From: JBCCCJ01 sp039029315
GTDB taxonomy: Bacteria > Bacteroidota > Bacteroidia > J057
Direction: 5' to 3'
Length of the DNA: 64,000 bases
NCBI GenBank assembly: GCA_039029315.1
Contig: JBCCGK010000068.1
Coordinates: forward strand, 1-64,000
The notes beneath the pieces were generated by a model that did not search any database, was not told the origin of the DNA, and saw only the letters and a list, made by a program, of their open reading frames with translations. Positions 53,788 to 61,541 of the stretch are shown here, piece after piece; the stretch's first letter is position 1; each line of letters starts with the position of its first letter. Both the position numbers and the translations under genes were made by a program.

Positions 53788-55101
53788 CTACTTTTTCTTT
53801 CTCCCAAACATCCGATAATAATACCAGGCAGCGATCCCGCCAATAAGGGAGAATGCAGCCAGGAGCCAGAAGACATCTTGATGTCCAGCTTCTCCGGCAG
53901 ACTGTTCCAATAAATATCCGATCACTGGACCTGCAAAAATATCCGGGGTATATCCGATGAGAGAAATTAAGCCTACAGCTGTTCCTGTAAGTGCGAGTGG
54001 AATACGCCCGGTTTCCATTACTGCAAAGTATAAGGCACGTACTGCATACACTCCGGCCGATACCACCAAAATTGAGATGAAAAAGAGAATACTTGTCGAA
54101 TCAGAAATGATTCCGGAAGCGAATAATAGGGCACCAAAGAATGAAAGGATAAAACTCACCAATAACCAAAAAGTTGTGTGTGTACGGTCTGCCAAAATTC
54201 CAATCAACACCCCAATGATCGGACGAATCACCAACAAAAAGGTCCCTACCTGGGCCGATTCCACCTGTGTATAGTGCATTACCTCCTGTGCATATAGTGA
54301 GATGATATCTGTGACCTTGTAGCCGACATAGGCACAGAGAATGATGATCATCAAAAGCCAAACGGCAGGCAAACGCAACACCTCTCGTAATTGTCTGGAA
54401 GTAATGGTCTCCTGAATGGCCTCTGTTGCTCTTCTGTCTTCCATTTTCATAAATCTCCACACACATATACCCACCAAAGTTACCAGTCCGGAGGATACCA
54501 AAATCACATATCTGAAGGCTGCCTGATTTTCTTCTACTGTTGCATGGAGGGTGTCTGTGGGAATAAATACAGAAAAAATAAACACACCCATTGCACCGAA
54601 TAAAGCGCCTACCAAGCCCCGACCGCCATCCAAAAATCCAAAAGCTTTGCCTTGAGAAGTAGCGCCTCCCCAGAGTCGGGTAGCCTTGATCATAGGGGCC
54701 CAGAACAAAAAAATGGTGGTAAATCCCCAATACCCATAGAGGATTTTTAGTACAAAATAGGTGGGAAAACTCGCATAGACCAATCCGCCCAAAGCTGTCA
54801 TCCAAAGGGCGAAAGCGATCAATTTCCTGGCCGAAAATTTGTCCGCTAATGGACCTCCCATAAGATAGGAGAGCAAAGCGACAATTCCATAGACCGAAAA
54901 ACACAGCCCCAATTGCACATTGTCTAGTGCAAAAGTCTCAAGTACTGTAGGTCGAAAAACCCGCGTAAGAACAAACGGAAGAATAAATACAGATTCTCCT
55001 GCAAGAATCAGAAGGAGGAGAAAATGCCAAGGTGCTTTGTTGGGGGGATTCATACGAAGGGTGCTTAAGTCGGGAACGCCCATCGTTTCAGTGAGAGGCA
55101 A
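53788..55101 (-). CDS. MFS transporter
   Basis: A 437-residue major-facilitator protein with 12 hydrophobic helices. Visible signatures: GGPLADKFSARKLI between helices 2 and 3, FLDGGRGLVGALFGAMG in helix 5, and GILADRTHTTFWLL in the second half. The type resembles nucleoside/sugar-phosphate permeases, but substrate cannot be inferred. Several in-frame starts exist (55101, 55083, 55053); I keep the longest because nothing argues against it. The gene lies 46 bp downstream of element A5, which therefore supplies its upstream region. Confidence 0.85.
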   Translation of the reverse strand: MPLTETMGVPDLSTLRMNPPNKAPWHFLLLLILAGESVFILPFVLTRVFRPTVLETFALDNVQLGLCFSVYGIVALLSYLMGGPLADKFSARKLIAFALWMTALGGLVYASFPTYFVLKILYGYWGFTTIFLFWAPMIKATRLWGGATSQGKAFGFLDGGRGLVGALFGAMGVFIFSVFIPTDTLHATVEENQAAFRYVILVSSGLVTLVGICVWRFMKMEDRRATEAIQETITSRQLREVLRLPAVWLLMIIILCAYVGYKVTDIISLYAQEVMHYTQVESAQVGTFLLVIRPIIGVLIGILADRTHTTFWLLVSFILSFFGALLFASGIISDSTSILFFISILVVSAGVYAVRALYFAVMETGRIPLALTGTAVGLISLIGYTPDIFAGPVIGYLLEQSAGEAGHQDVFWLLAAFSLIGGIAAWYYYRMFGRKKK

Positions 55102-55146
55102 GCCTCTCCAAAGCTACAGATATTTTTGCCATTTCTTGTTTTTGTT

Positions 55147-55313
55147 TAAGAGACTGTTTTGACATCTGTGTTGAGAATGTTTATGGTGTATTTTTTTCTC
55201 AGACAAGGCCCTCTTTTGTTCTCATAATGGTGCTATGAGAACAAAAAAAGCCAAAAAATGAGGAAAAAAGACGCATACAAAAGATAAGTGATAGATGTTC
55301 AAACAGTCTCTAA
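55147..55313 (+). repeat. Family-A element, copy A5
   Basis: Starts TAAGAGACTGTTTTGACATC and ends CAAACAGTCTCTAA. The central hairpin is TTGTTCTCATAA-tggtg-CTATGAGAACAA. It lies between the MFS gene and the tail-collar operon, upstream of both. Confidence 0.85.
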
Positions 55314-55532
55314 GTGGTAGCTATCCACTCCACAATGAGAAGGATGGACGATCGATATGTCATCAATATTGGTGGATCGATAATGAAGTGCCAAATGATT
55401 GGTAATTAGGACATCCTTAGGAAGTTCTTGAACAAATTTGAAAAAAAAATCTCTCCGCTGGTTGCAAATCGAAAATGGATCACATAAAGAAGAAAGTTGA
55501 CGTTCGAATGAATCCTGCATCAACGAGAACAC
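55299..55532 (-). other. Doubtful small ORF abutting A5
   Basis: A 77-codon open frame with a protein-like composition (ELPKDVLITNHLALHYRS, DISIVHPSHCGVDSY). Its last codons and stop lie in the terminal repeat of A5. It could be a truncated gene end left by the repeat insertion. I recognise no family and there is no clear start context. Confidence 0.25.
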
Positions 55533-55717
55533 ATTCCTGCATATCCGAATTTTCTTTGTGAAAAAAAATATCTGTCAGATATCACATCAAGTTTTTATTG
55601 AGAGGAAACAAAAACCGAGAACAGCATTCAATCACAGGATTTTGTTCACACGGAAGGTGTGGAAAAGATCCAGCGAATTCGATCACCAACTTCTTGTCAG
55701 GAACTGAATAACACCAA
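55314..55717. other. Leader region of the tail-collar operon
   Basis: Apart from the doubtful ORF there is no gene. A short palindrome ATATCTGTCAGATAT (about 55568-55582) and a downstream A-rich stretch could be regulatory. The operon promoter should be here. Confidence 0.35.
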
Positions 55718-56284
55718 ATGAATTCAAACACGATGAAACAACCAACAAACGAATCAAAAACTACTTCCATGCGTCCACCTTCGCCCTATGTGGATGCCCC
55801 GATTGGAACAATCATGATGTATGGTGGAAAGGACCCGATTTCTCTTGCTCAATATGGCTGGCGGGTGTGTGATGGGACGCTCCTGTCAAAACAAGAGTTT
55901 CCGGAGCTTGAGAGGGCTCTCGACGGTGCCTATGGAAGAGATGGGGAGGATTTCTATCTGCCAGATTGCCGTGGAATGTTTGTTCGAGGTGTGGATGAAG
56001 GAAGAAAAAAGGACCCGGATTCTGCTAGCCGAACAGAACAAAAATCAGGTACAGGCGGCCATAGCGGTGATAAGGTAGGCTCAGTACAAGAGCAAGAAGT
56101 AATGCAACACAAGCATTATGCAGCTGCGGCCCATGAACATCGAATGGGAGCGGGTAAAAAAATAAAAATTTTGATGCCCTCATATTCTGGAACGCAACAT
56201 AACACCAAAGATCATGGTGGCAAAGAAACACGCCCTGTCAATCTCTATTTGTATTTCATTATCAAGGCTGAACAGAGCAAATGA
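55718..56284 (+). CDS. Phage tail collar domain protein
   Basis: A 188-residue protein with a tail-collar domain (residues about 28-110): PIGTIMMYGGKD, YGWRVCDGTLLSKQEFPELERAL, AYGRDGEDFYLPDCRGMFVRG, as in microcystin-dependent-protein-type genes. A His-rich segment (MQHKHYAAAAHEHRMG) and a C-terminal RPVNLYLYFIIKA motif complete it. In phages this domain sits in tail fibres, but here there is no other phage gene. First gene of a three-gene plus-strand operon, 43 bp before a BP74-like gene. It has no signal peptide. Starts at 55718 or 55733 are both possible. Role unknown; binding or assembly is likely. Confidence 0.85.
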   Translation: MNSNTMKQPTNESKTTSMRPPSPYVDAPIGTIMMYGGKDPISLAQYGWRVCDGTLLSKQEFPELERALDGAYGRDGEDFYLPDCRGMFVRGVDEGRKKDPDSASRTEQKSGTGGHSGDKVGSVQEQEVMQHKHYAAAAHEHRMGAGKKIKILMPSYSGTQHNTKDHGGKETRPVNLYLYFIIKAEQSK

Positions 56285-56327
56285 ACCACAATCAGCCTTT
56301 AGTTTTTTCATGTCAAACAAACACTAA

Positions 56328-57203
56328 ATGTCAAATATCATGCAATCCATTTTTCAATTGTCTCCTCCCTGGTATACCCTTTGGAACAAAATCCATTCTT
56401 CCATCGGAAACGCTCCCGGTATACTGGTTCAGGAGTTGGATACTTCCGCACATCCATATTCGATTACCCTCACGGTTGAGGATCGAAATAGAGCTGTAGC
56501 AATTGCATCTATTCTCACTCCCTACTTCGATTTTGACAATATTGGAGTCAAAGTCATTGTTACAGACAAAGATGGAGATCAGGTCCCAGTGAAAATTCCA
56601 CGATCTGCCGATGAACTGATCGCATTGATCGAAACAGCTTTGGGACAAAACAGATGGTTCCAAAAAGTGGAAAGTCGGCACATCTACCCAGGCTCTCCCA
56701 ATCATGGGGTCTACAGCATTTTTTCGCGGGCCGTCATTCAATTTTTCAATGATGATTTGCGGGACTATTATTCCAACTTTAACCAGGTGGTGGCTGTAGT
56801 CTTTCAGGATATTTTCCTTCCATCTCCAGGCGGAATTTTCCACCATTGTTCGACCTCTCCTTCCGCATATTTTCGATTTTCGGACGCTGACAACCGACTT
56901 TTTGTGATTGAGTTGACTGATCCTGGCAATATTGAGCACGCCCGAAGCCTGCTTAGAGGGGATGTTCAATCTCCCTCGCATATCCGGGGAAAAATTGTCA
57001 AGGAATCGGTGCCATACAATCCAGCATGGAGTTTCCACATTGACCCTGAATCGATTGAGTTTTTTGAAAAATCCGTTGAAGTCTGCGATGCGTCTATTCA
57101 ATTTGTGGAGGATAACCTCAAAGATGTCTGCGGATCGACACTTCCCAATTGCGAATGGTGTCCCTGGACCTCACGCTTAGTGGACGAAATCATTCTGTTA
57201 TAA
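56328..57203 (+). CDS. BP74-like domain protein
   Basis: A 291-residue protein. The C-terminal half (about 185-290) has a pattern I associate with the BP74 N-terminal domain, named after a Dictyostelium calmodulin-binding protein and found in scattered bacteria: FRFSDADNRLFVIELTDP, IRGKIVKESVPYN, AWSFHIDPESIEFFEKS, VEVCDASIQFVE and WCPWTSRLVDEI. The N-terminal half (SPPWYTLWNKIHSSIG, YSITLTVEDRN) is separate and unassigned. No signal peptide. It lies between the tail-collar and amine oxidase genes (43 and 36 bp gaps), so all three are probably co-transcribed. The family call is from memory of pattern; function unknown. Confidence 0.6.
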   Translation: MSNIMQSIFQLSPPWYTLWNKIHSSIGNAPGILVQELDTSAHPYSITLTVEDRNRAVAIASILTPYFDFDNIGVKVIVTDKDGDQVPVKIPRSADELIALIETALGQNRWFQKVESRHIYPGSPNHGVYSIFSRAVIQFFNDDLRDYYSNFNQVVAVVFQDIFLPSPGGIFHHCSTSPSAYFRFSDADNRLFVIELTDPGNIEHARSLLRGDVQSPSHIRGKIVKESVPYNPAWSFHIDPESIEFFEKSVEVCDASIQFVEDNLKDVCGSTLPNCEWCPWTSRLVDEIILL

Positions 57204-57239
57204 GGTCATCATGTCAACATAATAGTAGTACAACTTCTC

Positions 57240-59099
57240 ATGAATCAAGAAACCACACAGTTCTACGACATCGTCGTAGTAGGGGCCGGTATGTCCGGCA
57301 TGTATGCTGCCTGGAAATTGGCAGCCAGCGCACAAAAAGCTCGCATCGCTCTGTTCGAAATGGCAGAATCCACTAACTGGGGCGGTCGGGTAGAGACAGT
57401 GCGAATGGGTACTCCTGACGCAGAAGGAAACAAACCTTTCAAAGCTGAATTTGGACCCATGCGCTTTGAAAGAGAGGGACAGAAAGAGCTCGCTACCTTG
57501 GTTAAAGATCTTGGGTTGGAATATTCGCCCTTTCCTCCTTATCAATCTTCTCTGGCTCCACATCCAACTTATCAGCTCAAAGGAGAAGAAGCAAGATGGA
57601 AAAATCCTCTTTTGTTACTCCTCATGGGAATTCTGAAGATCCTAGACCAATATAAGCCTGGAATGACGGAGTCTGACATGTTTCGGCAAGTTGCCAGCTA
57701 TTCTGAAGATGACTATGAAGAGTTGAGGCAAACCGCCACCCAAACGATCACCCTCCCAGATGGAACGCAGGAAACCATCCCGCTCTGGCAACGAGGATTC
57801 TGGAATGCTCTCAGCGACGCACTCAGTCATCAGGCGATTCTGAAAATTCGCGACACTGGCAATTTTTATCACCTCATACCTGACAATCCCAATGCCATCG
57901 AATGGATTATCTTCTGGTTGAGGGGGCTGCAACCTCATGATGAATTGGTTGGAATCAAGGGGGGCTCCTGCATGCTCTCAAAGAACCTCCTGATAAAATT
58001 GAAAGAGCAATCCAAAGGAGGGAACCTAAGTCTGTTTCCCTCCCACAAGTTGATCTCTTTGGAAGAAAAACTGGGGGATACAGTCTTGACATTTGAAAAA
58101 ATCAATCACCCCAAAACAGTATTGACTGTCAAAGCGGGACATGTCATCCTGGGATTGCCAAAAACACCATTGCTGAAATTGTCTGTCAACTTTCCGGTTC
58201 CAATTCGACAGGATCTTGAAGCTGTGATCAATTTTCCCTTATTGAAATGTTTTTTTGTAACTCGCAATCCCTGGTGGGACGAAGACATATCCCCCCAAAC
58301 CGGGGCTTGGACCATGCCCACGAGGGAGGTGCATTATTATCAAGAGCATGTGATGCAGCTTGAAGAAAGAGGGAGAAAAACATATGAAGACGAACTGAAT
58401 GGAGAGATACCCCTGAACAGATTGATTAAGGCTTTTGGCAAAAAAGGAATCAGCTTGCCCAAAGATGCTGTCAGTACTCCTAAAAAACCTGGAAAAACCG
58501 AAGGTTGGGTGTTGACTTTTCCTGATCGTGTCTTTTTCATTCAAAAAGAGGACCTATCCATCTTTGACAAAAAAGGTGCAGGAATGGTGATGGTCTATAC
58601 AGACCGTCCGGCAAGTGAATACTGGAATGATTATGTTGCAGACCGTTCATGGCATGATCAGGCAGAGATTTGCAAAAATCCTAAACTGAAACACCGTTTT
58701 GTGAAGTATCTGAGTGAGGAGCCAACAGTCCGTCAACTCCTCCTGAAACAGCAAGTGGAAGGAAAAGACCGAAAGACTGAGAGACTTCAGTTTATGGCCC
58801 CTTTTACCCATTTGTCAAGTTGGGAAGAAGTTTTTCGGCAGATTCAGGACGACATCATCGAATATGGATTGAGGGATTGGGGACTTGAGCCTTATGGCGC
58901 AGGTTGCCACGCATGGCGACCCAATTGTAAATCCTGGGAGGTGAGAGAACGGATTCAGGCATTTGCTTTGTTGGGAAATGACAAGGTAAATAAGAAAAAT
59001 ATCCATATCTGTGGAGAGGCCTATTCTGATTATCAGGGATTTATTGAGGGGGCTTTGCGAACTGCCAATAAAGTGATTGGCATCATCTCGGCCTCATAA
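57240..59099 (+). CDS. FAD-dependent flavin amine oxidase family protein
   Basis: A 619-residue flavoenzyme. The N-terminal dinucleotide-binding motif is VVVGAGMSGMYAAWKL, followed by an acidic strand end (ALFEMAES) and GGRVETV. The C-terminal FAD region is HICGEAYSDYQGFIEGALRTANKVI, with the substrate domain between. This is the amine-oxidase/L-amino-acid-oxidase fold, which makes an imine plus H2O2. The protein is longer than typical monoamine oxidases, with an inserted middle section. No signal peptide. Third gene of the tail-collar/BP74-like operon. A weak stem-loop follows. The substrate cannot be read from sequence. Confidence 0.82.
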   Translation: MNQETTQFYDIVVVGAGMSGMYAAWKLAASAQKARIALFEMAESTNWGGRVETVRMGTPDAEGNKPFKAEFGPMRFEREGQKELATLVKDLGLEYSPFPPYQSSLAPHPTYQLKGEEARWKNPLLLLLMGILKILDQYKPGMTESDMFRQVASYSEDDYEELRQTATQTITLPDGTQETIPLWQRGFWNALSDALSHQAILKIRDTGNFYHLIPDNPNAIEWIIFWLRGLQPHDELVGIKGGSCMLSKNLLIKLKEQSKGGNLSLFPSHKLISLEEKLGDTVLTFEKINHPKTVLTVKAGHVILGLPKTPLLKLSVNFPVPIRQDLEAVINFPLLKCFFVTRNPWWDEDISPQTGAWTMPTREVHYYQEHVMQLEERGRKTYEDELNGEIPLNRLIKAFGKKGISLPKDAVSTPKKPGKTEGWVLTFPDRVFFIQKEDLSIFDKKGAGMVMVYTDRPASEYWNDYVADRSWHDQAEICKNPKLKHRFVKYLSEEPTVRQLLLKQQVEGKDRKTERLQFMAPFTHLSSWEEVFRQIQDDIIEYGLRDWGLEPYGAGCHAWRPNCKSWEVRERIQAFALLGNDKVNKKNIHICGEAYSDYQGFIEGALRTANKVIGIISAS

Positions 59100-59135
59100 A
59101 GCTAAGTATCTGGGCAAAATTCCATTTCAATGGCA

Positions 59136-59156
59136 ATGGCAAGATCATATTGCCAT
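59136..59156 (+). terminator. Possible weak terminator after the amine oxidase operon
   Basis: A 7-bp stem ATGGCAA / TTGCCAT with a 7-base loop, without a long T-run. Position 37 bp after the stop fits a terminator, but strength is low. Confidence 0.35.
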
Positions 59157-59355
59157 GAATATTGAACAGGCGAATTAAGAGTTGCCCTTCTGCTGCAAAC
59201 TTCATCCCAGATTCAACCCAAATCAAAGGAGGTGGCAAAGACCATTCATTTGATTTGGGATCTCATTTCTTGACAAAATCCTTACTGCTCCAAGGATGGG
59301 GTGGTTGGCAGAACAATGGGTTACCAACCCTTGATTTGCTTGAACCATTAATTTA

Positions 59356-60597
59356 TCAACTTCTCTGATTCAGGTTTCTCTTCAACCATCTTCGCATGGG
59401 TTTTTCTATAAACCGATAAGTAAGAGAGGCAATTCCAATGAGCAACAGCATAAAAACAGATGCAGCCACCCATTTTGTCTTCAGGTCAATATCTGGTGTT
59501 TGCATGTCAGTCTGTCCATTCATGATGGAATAGAGCAAAAAGGACCCCATGATTGGGATATGAACCATATAGATGGAATAGGAAATGTCGCCCAGGTAGG
59601 TACACACGCGATTGTTCAGGATTGTTCTTGTCCATCCCTCTACATAAGCAGCATGCAAAATTAACAATGAGAATAGCCCAACTGTAAAGACATCTGGCAA
59701 CCAATCTCCCGACCACATCACAATCAAGAACCCACAGATTCCCCAGAACCAAAATCCTTTCTTCAATCTCTCTCTTTGCCAGTCCTTACGATACAATTCA
59801 TAAATCAACATGCCTGACACAAATCCGCATAATCCTCTCAGTAAGGCAAAACCCGTAACCAAATCAATGGAATTCTGGGCTTGAGGTAGAATGGGGCCTT
59901 CTGAGACAGTTTGGGCCGCATTGTATAACTCTGCATAAATAGGCTGAATGACATACATAATCACGAGTAATGTCCCAGTGATTGTTCCAGCAAGTATCCA
60001 TTTGGTGGTAGCGCTTGATTTGGATAGGAAGGAAAACATAAACGGAAAGACCAAATAGAGGAACCATTCTACACTGATCGACCAGGCAGGCAAGTTCCAG
60101 CTAGCTTCCAGGTGCATCCCCCATGCCTGTATCAAGAGCAGGTTTGTCGGAATGCTCCACGGACTAAATACCTTTTGAATGTTGACGGGCACTTCATCGA
60201 AGCCCAGCTTGGTCCATAGCACAATGACCCACCCCAATATATAGAGGAAGGTAAACAAGTGGAGAGGATACAACCGAGCAAAGCGGGCCTTCATGAAGGT
60301 CATAAAGCGTTTTCTGTCAATCGAGTCCTGAAACCATTGCCCATAAACATGAACCATGATGAATCCACTTAGAACAAAAAATAAATCCACCATCAGGTAG
60401 AATTTGGCAAACAGCATATTCCCCTCAGGAACCAGTGATCCCACGACTCCTTGAAAGTGGAAAATTGCCACAATAAGTGCCGCAAACCCTCTCAAAGGGG
60501 ACAATGTGGGAATAAATGAGGGTTGATTCACAATAGGGCGAAGGCTGTTTTTGGCAAGGTATATATTGGAAAAAAGAGCTGCTGCAAAGGAAGACAA
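59356..60597 (-). CDS. Acyltransferase 3 family membrane protein (OafA/YrhL-like)
   Basis: A 413-residue protein with about ten membrane helices. The family N-terminus is clear: SFIPTLSPLRGFAALIVAIFHF, then FYLMVDLFFVLSGFIM. The conserved His in the first helix and an R/F-rich loop (MKARFARLYPLHLF) follow. Such enzymes acetylate or succinylate cell-surface sugars or peptidoglycan-linked polymers at the inner membrane. The start at 60597 places the first helix sensibly. Only 27 bp separate the start from element A6, so the promoter must be in or beyond the repeat. No other glycan genes are near. Confidence 0.88.
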   Translation of the reverse strand: MSSFAAALFSNIYLAKNSLRPIVNQPSFIPTLSPLRGFAALIVAIFHFQGVVGSLVPEGNMLFAKFYLMVDLFFVLSGFIMVHVYGQWFQDSIDRKRFMTFMKARFARLYPLHLFTFLYILGWVIVLWTKLGFDEVPVNIQKVFSPWSIPTNLLLIQAWGMHLEASWNLPAWSISVEWFLYLVFPFMFSFLSKSSATTKWILAGTITGTLLVIMYVIQPIYAELYNAAQTVSEGPILPQAQNSIDLVTGFALLRGLCGFVSGMLIYELYRKDWQRERLKKGFWFWGICGFLIVMWSGDWLPDVFTVGLFSLLILHAAYVEGWTRTILNNRVCTYLGDISYSIYMVHIPIMGSFLLYSIMNGQTDMQTPDIDLKTKWVAASVFMLLLIGIASLTYRFIEKPMRRWLKRNLNQRS

Positions 60598-60624
60598 GTG
60601 CAGCTAGAAAAACAATTTTGTGCT

Positions 60625-60790
60625 TGAGAGACAGTTTAAACATCTATCACTTATTTTTTGTATGTGTCTTTTTTCCTCATCCAGCGGCTTTTTTTGTTCC
60701 CATAGCACCACTATGAGAACAAAAAAGAGCCTTAGCTGAGAAAAAAATACACCATAAAAATTCTTAGCACAGATTCCAAAACAGTCTCTG
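60625..60790 (-). repeat. Family-A element, copy A6, inverted
   Basis: Same element in reverse orientation: TTGAGAGACAGTTTAAACAT at the left and CAAAACAGTCTCTG at the right, with hairpin TTGTTCCCATAG-caccaCTATGAGAACAA. It lies directly upstream of the acyltransferase start. Confidence 0.85.
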
Positions 60791-61341
60791 AATTCCTATA
60801 GGTTCATGAAGGAAGGAGAATTGGGAACTTGATTGTGATGAAGCCGGGAATGAGGGAAGACTCTGAATAAGCTACATTCATTGATCACGATACTGCCTCA
60901 TGAGACTGGACAATCCAGCTTTCATTTTAGGCGAAGTATCCTGCTTTTTGGTGTAAACAAATGTTTATTTAATATTTTATAGGATTTGTGGAAATTTTCA
61001 TGTGAACATATGATTTTTTTTTTATAAGTTGTCTGCTAATGAATTTGGAATAGCTGGATAGATTGAGGCGATGATTAAAAGTTTCGCTTTATTCTTAAAC
61101 ACTATTTTCAGGTTAATACCTTGAGATAACAATCATGAAAGGCTCAAAAAATCATTTTGGTGCTATATAGCATCACTTACTATTGGATTACTCGTGAGTT
61201 AATTGTGTAGGAAAAAGAGATCTTTTGGTTAGACAATAATAGGATACATACACGAGATATATGTTCCTGATGATATAGGCTACTCAAGCTTTCCTCCCCA
61301 AGCATGAGAAGCATAGTTCTTTTTATTCTATAGATATATTA
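60791..61341. other. AT-rich gene-free spacer
   Basis: No gene or RNA is recognisable. It has long A/T runs (for example around 61015-61025) and several short ATTTTATAGG-like motifs. It ends at the TA bordering element B2. Confidence 0.4.
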
Positions 61342-61498
61342 AGTAAGGGGGCGCAATTAAATTGCAGGATCTTGTTCCTCCCCCAACCCCCTCCAAAGAG
61401 GAAATCGTTGATTTCTGGCCTTGTGGGTTGATGTCTCCCGCTGACGGGAGAGCGAGAGGGTGGAAGATGATTGTCAAATATAAATTTGTCTCCTTACT
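61342..61498 (+). repeat. Family-B element, copy B2
   Basis: About 157 bp with ends AGTAAGGGGGCGCAATT and ATTTGTCTCCTTACT, flanked by TA on both sides. The core palindrome is CTCCCGCTGACGGGAG. It lies 43 bp before the start of the following subtilase gene. Confidence 0.8.
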
Positions 61499-61541
61499 TA
61501 TATAGGCATTGCATTTATCATTCACCCTAACTTTATGACTA

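Noticed and set aside
54101..54904. A 267-codon minus-strand frame within the MFS gene
   Set aside because: Wrong frame of a gene with a clear 12-helix pattern; its Cys/Gly/Arg-rich product is not protein-like.
55718..56284. The tail-collar gene considered as part of a prophage
   Set aside because: The neighbours are metabolic or unknown and no other phage gene is present.
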